Shown here piece after piece: positions 1-9,642 of a stretch of 64,000 bases of DNA; positions within the stretch are counted from its first letter, which is position 1, and each line of letters begins with the position of its first letter. The notes beneath the pieces are model-generated. The model was not told the DNA's origin and made no database searches. It saw nothing but the letters and a program-made list of their open reading frames with translations. Position numbers and translations under genes: made by a program. Source of the stretch: Reticulascus tulasneorum (Eukaryota > Ascomycota > Sordariomycetes > Glomerellales > Reticulascaceae); the NCBI GenBank assembly GCA_001557505.1, contig LSAX01000002.1:2418001-2482000 (forward strand). Reading direction: 5' to 3'.

Positions 1-2
1 TC

Positions 3-191
3 GGGCCACCACGCAACATGCAACCTCCACCAGGCTTCTTTGGCGGTCCTCCACCGCCGGGTTTCATCCCACCACCTGGAATGGGTGGGTATCAGGGCCT
101 TCCCGGTCCGGATAGTCACGGCTTCGGCTCTCCCTTTGATGGGCGTGGAATGCCCCCTCCCGGTGCAGCTCAAGCGTTCAGGAGACAGTAA
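3..191 (+). CDS. C-terminal end of a Pro/Gly-rich protein (5' truncated)
   Basis: The frame is open from the window edge to a TAA at 189-191 and encodes 62 residues. It is dominated by PPPGF, GGPPPPGF and PPPGMGG runs and ends in AQAFRRQ. Such Pro/Gly/Met tails are typical of fungal RNA-binding proteins, for example the C-terminus of the U2 snRNP protein SF3b4/Hsh49. No RRM or other domain lies inside the window, so that identity is only a guess. The proline codons are used consistently and there is no internal stop, which supports real coding. The gene converges on SEC1, whose stop is about 800 bp away. Confidence 0.6.
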   Translation, partial: GPPRNMQPPPGFFGGPPPPGFIPPPGMGGYQGLPGPDSHGFGSPFDGRGMPPPGAAQAFRRQ

Positions 192-990
192 TATTCTTAA
201 TATTTTGGAGGCGTGTCAGCGCCACCAGCAATGAGATTGCAAAAACCCAGCTTCTCAGCTACCAAACGAGTGTGATTAAGTTCGTGAATACCGGAGCGCG
301 GCAGGGCGCAACCTCCAGTGTCTATGCCCACAATGTCGGTTTACCATCTACAGCTTTTGCCCCTTACTTCAAAAGCCTTCGCCTTCGCTGCCAGAGTCTC
401 GGATATTGCTTTCATCAAGCAGTATCATGGATGTATCTTGGCATGCATGGTCGGATTCACCATATTCCCTCTCCCCCCTTTTTTTTTGGTCCACCCACCT
501 TTAAGGGAATACAAAGCTCAAGATTGGCACGGGGGAGGACTTCCATAATACACTGGTGGAGGGAGGAAAAAAGCACAAAACACAGGGCGAAGTTGGTTGA
601 CGATGCACGGAGGAAATCAGGAGGCCGGTCTACCATAGACATGAATGAAATGAAATGGATGTCTTGTTTCCTCGCTTCCAACAAACACTGTTCCTTACCC
701 CTTGTCAAATACGTGATACGATGCTCCATTTTCTAAAAGCAACACGTGTCTACAACGCGATGCCATCAAGGCGAAGAAGCCTGGTTTCCAGAAGGAGCGG
801 TATATTTGCCGTGGTGGTGTCCTAGCTGAAATAAGAAACAAGCATCAGGTTCCAGCCCTTTCCTCCATGCAAAACACAGTGAGCGAGTATGTTCGCTAGA
901 TCCAGCCTACTACAACGCCACGCTCGCGAACGCCATTTTAACCAAGTCCGCTATTACAGCCGCAGCCCCTTTCCTGCACAGGTTTGTCAA
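192..990. other. Convergent 3' intergenic region
   Basis: This spacer lies between the 3' ends of the Pro/Gly-rich protein gene and SEC1. It holds a C-then-T tract near 472-488 and an isolated CACGTG at 743-748. Overlapping frames exist on both strands, but none resembles a protein I recognise. It probably carries the two 3' UTRs. Confidence 0.5.
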
Positions 991-3435
991 TTACGACTTC
1001 TTCATGCCCAAGAAGTTCCGCCGCTTTTTCTCCTTCTCTAACTTGTGCGGCTTGTCTCCCGAAGGAGCTGGATAGTCCCCGCCATTGCTGGCTATTACGG
1101 GCTGGGGGTTGAGCGCCATATTCCCCATCTGCGCCGTCGGGGGCACCGGGCGACTGGGTAGCCCGCCTGGCGGGGGATTTCGCCGGCCGGGGTTGGCCGC
1201 ACCAAGGGGCATTCTCTGTTGAGGGGGACCAGGGGGACCAGGAGCACGGCCTGCTGGAACGACCGGGGGGGCGGGACGCTCGAAGATGTGGTCTGGCGCT
1301 CTGGGCTTGGGGCGTTCCATCGGGAGATCAAGGCGGCGCTTGTCGACGCTCAGGTCGCCGACCTGGCGAACGAAGAGCTGGGGAGTGATCATGTGGCTGG
1401 TGGCGAGGAAGATATCCTTGCCGTTGCGGGCCGAGACCTCGTAGCACGTCCTGCTTTCGCTGTATGTGGCGCCGCCAGCCATGAAGACGATGAAGCGCTG
1501 ACGGTTCTCTGGCGGTCGTCGGCCAGCAGTAGCCCAGCCCGGTCTGCCGGCGCGGAGTGAGGTGCCCTGGGACGCGAGAAGATCCTCGTTGGGGTCTGTT
1601 GGTGGCTTCACGTAGGGGAAGGTCGTTTGGTCGAGGGTGCCCTTGCTCAGTTCTTCAAGCATATCCTTCATGGCCGGCTCGAAGCGGGACAGGGCGTATT
1701 CCTCGCTCAGCTGCGCGTTCTTCACGTTTTTAGGGAATAGGGGTAGGGGTGGTGGTCTGGTCTCCTTGAGACCATGGACCGGCCGTGCGCCGAGGAGCTC
1801 CAGATTAGTTATTATTTCGGCGTCTTGTGCTGGTAGTGCCGAATGGGCCAGCAGTCGGTTGATATCCTCCAGGATAACACCGTCCCGGTATAGGATATAC
1901 ATTGCGACGAGTCGTAACCGATCGGGGGGGACAATTGCCTCGTCGTCTAGTAGACTGGCAACTTGCTCTAAAATATTTTTTGGCTTCCTGAAGTCTTCAT
2001 CCAATCCTGTCGCAAGAGTCTGCTCTACAGAAGCAATGTCTGGTAGCTTGTGGTGTTGGAAGGTATTCATCGCTTCTTGCGCCATACTCAAGTGCAGCGA
2101 GTAGGCCTCCTTCATCTCTTGGAACTGTGGCAAGCCAGCCAGCATGTCCTTGATCGCATTGAGACTTGTGGTATCGCCGGTCTCGTCCGTGAAATGAGGG
2201 TTCTGATCCAGAAACTTCTGAAAGTCTCCCATCAATTTGTCAATCGTATCTTTCATATGGCGGTGTCGGTTTTCTACCCAGACTTTGTCCTTCTCGGATA
2301 ATTCCATGTCCTTTTCTTGCTCTTCGACAGTGCCTTCATTGATCGTCATGTGGTATGTGACCTTTTCGCCTTCCTTGATGGGCAAAAGGTCGTGGGCCAT
2401 GGCCTGGTAGGTGAATTCGTGTACCATCGGAGCCATGAGATCCATCGATCTATCTGTGACTACCAGGGTCCCTTGCGGCCTCGAAGAAGCTGGTGGGAAG
2501 TTGGGGTTCCATTGTGCATACTCGTCAAGTTCTTCTTGAACGAAACGAGCCAGATGTGAGCTGAGGACCGCAGCCTCGTGTGTGGGATTTCTCGGGCGAT
2601 AGTATCGCACTTTTGGGTATTCTCCCAAAGACACGCATATTCCCGTTATCTATCCGTTGCTGTCAGCTTGCGATATCGCCAGCTGGCGCGAGGTAATGAG
2701 TTACCTTCTGTGCGAGTAGTTGCATATGATCCCGTACCAAGCCGTTACAAGCAGGGTGGTATAGTACGGGGAAGCTCCATGGATCTCTGAAAGTGATGAG
2801 ATGGGATTCTCGCGGGAAAAAGTCGATTGACAAGGTCTCGAAGCCGCCCAATTGCTGCATTGCGGCAGGAGACGAGTCTATTCGCCGTCGAAGCTGCGGG
2901 TCGAGTACAGCGGTCCATACCAGGAACGACTTTCGGTATTTTCGGCGGTCGAAGTCGGCCAGCAGGCACTCAACGATATGAGGCTGGGGTGAGAGAATAT
3001 ATATGGCATCCATCTCCGGGTTCATCTCCCTCCGCTCCTCGATCCGCTCGATGTCTGGTGAACGTGTTAGAATGAGCCCGGAGGCTGTGGGGTAGGTAGT
3101 CGCATACTCGCGATATTGTGGTTGAGAATGTCATCCTCCTTAACCACATTGTCTATGATCTTCTTGGTGCTCTCGTCTATGACCAGAACTTTCCACTATT
3201 CGTTTGGGGGCGGGTCAGTGTCGGTCGTCTCCGGCTATCGTTGAGGTAGAGGGAGAAGGAGAAGGAGAAGGAGAAGGAGAAGGAGAAGGAGGGGAGTTGT
3301 TCTCACGTCGCCTCGGGTTATATTCTTGATGGTATCCACAATAACTGTAGTTCAGAGTCAGCTGTGTCGCTTCTCGACTTGGTCAATGGAAGGCTGCTCA
3401 CTATCATGTTGCTCTTGAATGGCCGAGACGACCAT
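991..3435 (-). CDS. sec1: Sec1/Munc18-family exocytosis protein
   Basis: SM protein that binds syntaxin-type SNAREs and promotes exocytic vesicle fusion at the plasma membrane. Reading on the minus strand, five exons join in phase: 3435-3402, 3344-3307, 3195-3108, 3054-2705 and 2649-991, giving 722 residues, normal for fungal Sec1. Diagnostic segments are TIKNITRGDWKVLVIDE near the N-terminus (spanning the second intron), MDAIYILSPQPHIVECLLADF, and LVVTDRSMDLMAPMVHEFTYQAM in the Sec1 core. The last ~110 residues are a Pro/Gly-rich, basic tail ending in KKRRNFLGMKKS. The start is the ATG at 3435; the first exon encodes only 11 full codons. Intron 2 carries a GGAGAA repeat. The R-SNARE at 8.4-9.2 kb is another fusion component, but the genes are not adjacent. 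Confidence 0.93.
3252..3290. repeat. (GGAGAA)n microsatellite inside SEC1 intron 2
   Basis: Six perfect GGAGAA units plus a partial seventh occupy the middle of the 111-nt intron at 3196-3306. On the transcribed (minus) strand this is a TTCTCC pyrimidine tract, which may contribute to splice-site recognition. Confidence 0.85.
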
Positions 3436-4528
3436 GGTGGCGATGGGCTGGCGCGAGCAACGACAATCCAAAGGCAGAGGGAGGCGGACAACCAGTAGCA
3501 GCAATGCGATGTGTGATGTTGCAGAACTCAGAACTCTCGGCTGCAACTTTGCCTGTGCTGTGCGACTTTGTCGAGACTCGAAAGAGGGATATCAAAGCTG
3601 TCGAGCGGAAAGATGTTTTGTTTGATGTTACGACGATTCGGCGGTTTGGCGGGGTTTCAAGATGGAGCATAGAGCGGTCGCAGTGGGGTGGAGACTTCAC
3701 TGGCGGCTGGGCCTAATGTATCACGGGCATCCACAAGTTAGCCTCCACCTTGCCCTGCTTTGCATTTGTTAGCGGCCCCCCCAATCCATCCATGCGCAAT
3801 GATCCATGGACAAACTCAGGCCATCATGTCTGGATCCTTCCCACTCGCTCCTCGGGAACTTGCAGTTCCTGGGCCAGGGTCACACTAATCATCGCATCCT
3901 TTCCACTATCTCAACGAGGTACCTTTTGGATAACCTACCTACGTAGGTATGTACGGAATACGCGCTAATCTGAACGAACAACTTTCCCAGTTTGTCAGTC
4001 AGATGAGACCTTCACCAATGAGGTCACCACAAAGTGTCTGGTGTCTGCTTCTTTCCCTTAACCTAGCAGGGATCCCGCTCTGCCAGGCGGGGCTTTCTTC
4101 ACTATCGATGTCATTGGTTCATTACGCTCGCGTTCAGCGGATTCCTGGAGTTCCGGCATCATCCATCGTGGTCGTTCAGGCTGCCCCTCAACGAAGGCAA
4201 CATCCAACGCCACCACTCAACCCTCCATCCCAATGGCCAGACTGTTCACTTACTGCTTTGGCGAAGACTCGTAGCCAGAGAATTCCATGGATATTCAGTT
4301 TCGTACCGTAGCCGGAAGACTTAACACATGGAAACCGGTAGCACGCAGTGTTAATACCCATTGAATCAGTAATAACTAGTAATCGGCCCAGCCAGCTCCT
4401 GTCATGTTCCTTCGTGCCCGTAGGATGCGTCCCCCATGGCCGCCTTATGCTTGATTTATCATATATCATCACCTCATGAAGTGTAAACCGTCATGACTTA
4501 GGGTATCTTTCCATATCCTGCTGTGGCT
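3436..4528. promoter_or_regulatory. SEC1 upstream region
   Basis: About 1.1 kb separates the SEC1 start from the 3' end of the G-patch gene. It should hold the SEC1 promoter and leader and the G-patch 3' UTR. A CTACCTACGTAGGTATG palindrome-like motif lies near 3935-3951. I see no convincing coding frame. Confidence 0.4.
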
Positions 4529-5245
4529 CTAACCGGAACCTAAATACCTATCCAAATCCTCGCTGCCATAAAACATCTGCCTCAACTTCTCTGCCTTTCT
4601 CTTGTCCTCGTCTGCTTTCTGCCTGCATTTCTTAGCATCCAGCCTCTCGGGCTTCTTTTTTTCAATCTTGTTCTTGATCTCCTTGGGTATTACAAGTCCC
4701 AGGCCCAGCTTATCGTCCTTGGGTTTTGTCTTGAGGGGATATTGAATTCCTTGTCCGGCAGCGCCTAAACCCTTTCTCGAGTCTGGGTCCCACCCGTAGG
4801 ACTCCAGATACGACAATCCCATTCTCGACCGGTCTAAAGCAGACGGTGGGTGCGAATGCGGGAGACAAACCTGATGTGCTATTGAAGCCTCGTGTTTCTT
4901 TCTGTTTGTGCTAGACTCGTCGGCCCGTTCAAGCTCGTCGACTGATTCTGGGTCGAGCGGCATGTTGCAAACGGCACATACTAGACCGTCCTGTATTTGC
5001 GAGCCTGACCAGCTCTTCAAAGAAGCGTCTTGAGTACCCTTGCTTGCTTCTGGGAGCACTATACTCAAATACATGTCTCCCAAAGATGAGCCTGGAGTTG
5101 ATGCCGTGCTGGCATGTAGAGTCTTCAGTTCCGGCGACGATGCCTTCACGAACTCAACTCTTGTGCGCTGGATGCCCGACCCAAAGGGCCGTTTATGGTG
5201 AAGGGGCACGTCGTAGTCATCATCATATTCTTCCTCTGATGCCAT
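4529..5245 (-). CDS. G-patch domain protein (GPANK1-like)
   Basis: A single-exon protein of 238 residues. The N-terminus is acidic (ASEEEYDDDYD). A small Cys/His motif (CAVC about 60 residues ahead of KKHEASIAHQ) is followed by a G-patch core, GLSYLESYGWDPDSRKGLGAAGQGIQYPLK, at about residues 145-175. The C-terminal third is lysine-rich and probably helical. G-patch proteins bind RNA and often activate DEAH helicases in splicing or ribosome biogenesis; the HEASIAHQ-then-G-patch order resembles the GPANK1 family. The start is the first in-frame ATG at 5245; the codon just upstream is GTG. It is head-to-head with the SDR gene, with 444 bp between starts. The helicase partner is unknown. Confidence 0.85.
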   Translation of the reverse strand: MASEEEYDDDYDVPLHHKRPFGSGIQRTRVEFVKASSPELKTLHASTASTPGSSLGDMYLSIVLPEASKGTQDASLKSWSGSQIQDGLVCAVCNMPLDPESVDELERADESSTNRKKHEASIAHQVCLPHSHPPSALDRSRMGLSYLESYGWDPDSRKGLGAAGQGIQYPLKTKPKDDKLGLGLVIPKEIKNKIEKKKPERLDAKKCRQKADEDKRKAEKLRQMFYGSEDLDRYLGSG

Positions 5246-5689
5246 CACGCCGAATATCGCCTAGATGTCGCAGGCTCCCACCTGTAAGCTGGATGATGAG
5301 TGAGGTTGAGGTGAAGAAGGCAACACACAAGTTTCCGAGGCGATTCCTGGTGAAAGCACTGAACCTCAAAAATGTCGGAGAGAACTTTGGGGGCGATCTG
5401 GAGCTTTCTATTTCAAGCCCCTCCGCCCATCCCGGCGCTGCCTAACCAGTAGCGGGCTTACCCCTGTCTTGCCCCTGTAGCCTGTCGTGCCTGTCCCGCC
5501 AAAGTCGGAAAATGTCGGCCTCAAATGTTCAGGGTTGGCGGCTCCTCAAGCTTCAACACCTGCAATCCCATTTCCTCTCGAAGTTCAGAACAATTGCCTC
5601 ACCACTGCTGGTCCTGTGGTCATTAGTCTTATACAGCATGACGATAATTCCATAACGTCGCATCTTTCAAACCTCTTTCCTCGCCCAAC
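5246..5689. promoter_or_regulatory. Divergent promoter, G-patch gene / SDR gene
   Basis: A 444-bp spacer between two divergent starts. No recognisable TATA box or operator stands out. Confidence 0.4.
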
Positions 5690-6976
5690 ATGGCCATCGA
5701 GTTAATATTCCATCTGCTCGAAGAAGGCCCTCCGCAATGGGTTAGCGACAATGCCTGGCTCTTACTCAAAGTCACGACGACCATTGCCGCACTTTACCTC
5801 CTAAAGCTGTTTACCAGCGGACATGTGAACCGATCCGATAGAAAAATGCACGGAAAAGTGGTCATGATAACTGGTGGAACGTCAGGCATCGGGGCAGCGA
5901 CCGCGTTCGAGCTGGCCCAGAGAGGAGCGCAAATTATCCTTCTCAACCAAGCTCCTGTGGCCGACCATTTTCTCGTCGAGTACATTAGTGACTTGCGAGC
6001 GCGTACCGGGAACGAAATGATCTACGCGGAGCAGGTCGACCTCTCGTCACTGCACAGCATTCGAAAATTCGCGACGAAATGGATCGACAATGCACCACCT
6101 CGGCGGTTGGACATGATTATACTATGCGCTGCAACGATAACACCTCCCGGTAAGAAGAGGCAGGAAACTATCGACGGTATAGAAGAGACATGGATGGTGA
6201 ATTACTTGGCCAACTTTCATCTGCTTGGAATTTTAAGCCCAGCCATCAAAGCCCAACCTTTCGATCGGGAAATCCGGATCATCTGCACGACCTGCTCCTC
6301 CTATATTGGCTCCCCATCTCTGAAAGAAGCGCTTGGTCAAGATTCATGGACACCGAGTACGGCGTACCGGAGAAGCAAGCTCGCTCTCATGGTCTTTGGA
6401 CAGGCTTTCCAGAAACACCTTGACTCCTATAAGAGACCCGACTCATTGCCTATGAACGCGCGGGTAATATTTGTCGATCCGGGCTTCTCTCGTACACCAG
6501 GAATGCGAAGGTGGCTAACACGGGGTTCTCTATGGGGATTGTTTGTATACGTTATTACGTACCCGCTTCCCTGGCTGTTCCTAAAGAGCCCGAGCAGCGG
6601 TGCTCAGTCATTACTCTACGCCGCGATGGAGGCTAGTCTTGGCCGAGCCAATCTCGGACAGGGTGAGGGTGCGAAGCTAGTCAAGGAATGCCGGAAGGTA
6701 GATTTTGCGAGAACAGATATAAACGACGATGAGGTGGCAAAGAAACTTTGGGAAGAGAGCGATAAGCTAATCGAGAGCGCTGAAAAGGAGTCTGCTCTCA
6801 GGAGAGCGCGACAGAAGAAGGTAGACGAACAGAAGGCCCAGGAACAAAAGAATGATCAGGAGGAGGCTCAGAAAGTCAAGGAGATTGAATCTCTTATAAA
6901 TACCATCAAGATGGGGAAGGAAAAGGAGTCGCAGAAGCCGAAGTCCAAAAAGAAGACGAAGAAGGCTGACAGCTAA
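5690..6976 (+). CDS. Membrane-anchored short-chain dehydrogenase/reductase
   Basis: Intronless, 428 residues. A hydrophobic stretch at about residues 22-42 (AWLLLKVTTTIAALYLLKLF) precedes the Rossmann fold. The nucleotide-binding motif TGGTSGIGAAT begins near residue 61. The catalytic YxxxK is present as YRRSK, and the NNAG-equivalent is ILCAAT. A second hydrophobic segment (LFVYVITYPLPWLFL) follows the catalytic core. The last ~90 residues are a Lys/Glu/Gln-rich, probable coiled-coil tail ending in KSKKKTKKADS. This layout resembles fungal Env9/retinol-dehydrogenase-like SDRs of lipid droplets or the ER. The substrate cannot be told from sequence. The start is the only ATG that keeps the membrane segment. 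Confidence 0.88.
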   Translation: MAIELIFHLLEEGPPQWVSDNAWLLLKVTTTIAALYLLKLFTSGHVNRSDRKMHGKVVMITGGTSGIGAATAFELAQRGAQIILLNQAPVADHFLVEYISDLRARTGNEMIYAEQVDLSSLHSIRKFATKWIDNAPPRRLDMIILCAATITPPGKKRQETIDGIEETWMVNYLANFHLLGILSPAIKAQPFDREIRIICTTCSSYIGSPSLKEALGQDSWTPSTAYRRSKLALMVFGQAFQKHLDSYKRPDSLPMNARVIFVDPGFSRTPGMRRWLTRGSLWGLFVYVITYPLPWLFLKSPSSGAQSLLYAAMEASLGRANLGQGEGAKLVKECRKVDFARTDINDDEVAKKLWEESDKLIESAEKESALRRARQKKVDEQKAQEQKNDQEEAQKVKEIESLINTIKMGKEKESQKPKSKKKTKKADS

Positions 6977-8397
6977 GCATATAGAAGTTCTTGAAGAAAT
7001 ATCCCGAGAGTCAGCAACCTGTAGGAAGAGCTACTGATCTTACCGTAAATGTACCATAATCCAGGGGCGATAAAATACAACTTCGTCTCTTAGACTCATT
7101 GTCTAGATATAAAATATGTAGGAACACCCTACTCACAGGCTGAACTACAACTGGACTAGGTGGACGCAAGAGTCGTCTGCCTCGGTTGTCCAGAATGTGG
7201 TGGGTGAGCGCTACCCCACAAATAGCTGCAGCTTGGATATCTGGGCAAGATGACGAAGAGACGGCGACCCGCACTTCCAGCTACTCGCATTTTATACCAT
7301 ACCTATATATCGGCTTGACAGACAATTAAATCCACTCAAATCCCTAGAATTCGTAGGCAACTCAAGGTCAATGGCTAGTCTCAACTCCGTACCGCTATTA
7401 CAAGCGGCCGTACCCTTCGTTCATCCGCTCCAAGCTGCCCGGGACCGTCACATGCAACACGACTCAGCAACTCGGCATCCGGTATTCTTTACGGAAAGAC
7501 TGCGGAAACCTCCGCTACTGTTGAATCCGTTGCTGAATACCAGCCCCATTGCACATGGCTATGTGTATCAGACTTCAAGAACGGCAGATAATGTGCCGGG
7601 TTCGAAATTGTGAATGTCAGCTTGGTCTTGCAACTACACAACTTGAACGATAGCCGATCTTTGGAGCCTCTCGGGGTTCCCTGGTCCCTGGAACGAACCA
7701 GGTGGCGTTAATTCGAACTCAGATTGTTCCCACGATCTTGCGGGGAATATATCAAGGATCCTAGGGGAGCGGGAGCGGACGCGGTCAGAGCAATCAACTA
7801 CGACGAATTGGTCACCATTCGACTCATATAAGCGCCTGAGTTATCCAGTAGCACATCTCACTTTGGCAGCAGCTGGCTGTGGCTCATGATAAAACTTGGT
7901 TAGGGCGGGGTCCTTTCAGATGTTAGATTGAATCTCATTGTGTTCAGATCTTGAGACATTCGATTCTTGAGTCCCTTTTTTCAGCTTAGAGCATATTTGA
8001 TATGGCTTGTTTGGGCGGGACGCGCCTATGTAATATAGTAGGAAACTTAGGGGAATGTACACTTTGTCCCGGAATAACACCCGAATAGTCAATTTTAACA
8101 ACCCAACCAAGCGGGGTTCTGTTCATCTCGACGCGGACAACGGCAGAGACAGAGCTGCGCTCATAGATGTGCTTCTCTGCGTTGTTTCGTCCCAAAGCAC
8201 GTCCAAAGTAGAACTGTAGAGAACAAATACAGAACTGAAGCGAACCCTCATGCGTATAACCAAACTGTACAGACCTGTACTCCGGGTTTAGGCCTAAAAT
8301 AAGAGTTGAAGTGCCATGTTGCTGGTTGAGAAACTCGTACTCTGAGCTTCCGTGACCTGACCACGGTCATCATGAGGATGACACCCGATCATCCTGC
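6977..8397. other. Convergent intergenic region
   Basis: 1.4 kb between the 3' ends of the SDR and R-SNARE genes. Frames of 60-90 codons occur on both strands (for example 7374-7613 + and 7011-7274 -). None has a recognisable domain or coherent splice pattern, so I treat them as chance frames. Confidence 0.4.
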
Positions 8398-9174
8398 CTA
8401 ATTCTTGACTGCAATAACAATAGCTAAGATGATCAAGCCACACACCAGACCGAGCAACGCCATCAGCTTCACGTTCTTCCACCACATCTTTCGCTTCAGC
8501 CCTCGACTCCGCACGCGGAACTCCCTCGCACTGCCGCCTAGACGATCTGTCTTATCGACAAGCAAGTCAATGCGCTCGCCTCGCTCGAGCAAGCCCTCAA
8601 TGTTGCGTGTCATGATGCCCCTGACATCGTCGATCTCGCGCTGCACATTCGAAATAGCATCGTCCTTACCGCCACTCGTCGTGCCATATTCCACCATCAA
8701 GTTTTTCAGTTCGGTGTTGAAGCTCCCAGCGCCATAATTCGGTAGATCCGCGAAATCTGTGCTCTCGGGCGTGAACTGTTCCAGGAATCGTCGACGGATT
8801 TCGAAAAGGAAACCGAAGGGCACGCGTCGACCTAGCGAAGCTTCGGCAATGACAAGAAATGTCAGTCCACCAGCTGCAGGGTGGCCAGGGTGTTCTGATG
8901 GGGCTTCGGCGATGTAGTGGATATGATGCGAGCCGTGGGTGTAGGTCAGCTTTTGAGGCTCACTGTGCTCGATCTTCGGGAGGATTAGGGACGCGAGCGA
9001 TGAGGTCTGCGACGAAGCTGATGTTGTGCACTCGCTGAGGATTGTGTTGTTATGTGCTATGCAGGAACTGCAGGGAGCCCACGTCAGTTGATGTTCTCTA
9101 GACACAATTCAGGAGGACGATTGATGGAAGTCTTACTAGAGCAAGGGAGTAGCGGGGGTTGATGAGGAAGCCAT
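8398..9174 (-). CDS. R-SNARE of the VAMP7/Nyv1 (longin) type
   Basis: Two exons, 9174-9137 and 9067-8398, join as TA|T to give 235 residues beginning MASSSTPATPLLYSCIAHNN. Residues ~12-120 form a longin-like domain (ILSECTT; HYIAEAPSE; FGFLFEIRRRFLEQF). The SNARE motif follows (ISNVQREIDDVRGIMTRNIE, then LLERGERIDLLVDKTDRL), with the expected zero-layer Arg in LLERGER. A C-terminal anchor (LMALLGLVCGLIILAIVIAV) ends in KN. The family mediates fusion with vacuole and late endosomes; fungal Nyv1 and VAMP7-like proteins cannot be separated by eye. An unusually long insert (~20 residues, SEHPGHPAAGG) sits in the longin domain. It is divergent from SUV3, 468 bp away. Confidence 0.9.
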
Positions 9175-9642
9175 GGTTATTGCAGTTTCGACATTCACTG
9201 AAAGTCGCGATCAAAGAGAAACCCGCGAACCGATTATTGTCTGGCCTGCTGTTGTTGGGTGAGGTAAATCCAGTTGCTTTTAAGTGGTGTGTTAAAGTCG
9301 TCGTTGATGGTAGGCAGTTGTTCTTTTTGCGGCAATCTGCATGATGACGACGGTGCCCATCAAGAAGTCTGGCTCCACATCTGCATGCACGTGTGCAGCT
9401 GGCCGCCAGTCCGGGGTGGAGCCTTTGAGGCACCTGTCACTCGGATAGGAAGATCCTCCATTCCGACTGATAAGGTTAAACAGGGATCCTTATCGGGTCC
9501 TGAAATTTCGAGAGTCGCGGTTTCCAGATGCACGGATCCACTGCCTCTTATTACCGAGACTGGAATACCTCACTCTCCTGAGTATCTACCTAGTCTTCAT
9601 TATCTTATCCAGCATGCAGGACTGGCTTATTCGAAGGCCGAT
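9175..9642. promoter_or_regulatory. Divergent promoter, R-SNARE / SUV3
   Basis: 468 bp between the two start codons; no distinctive site recognised. Confidence 0.4.
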
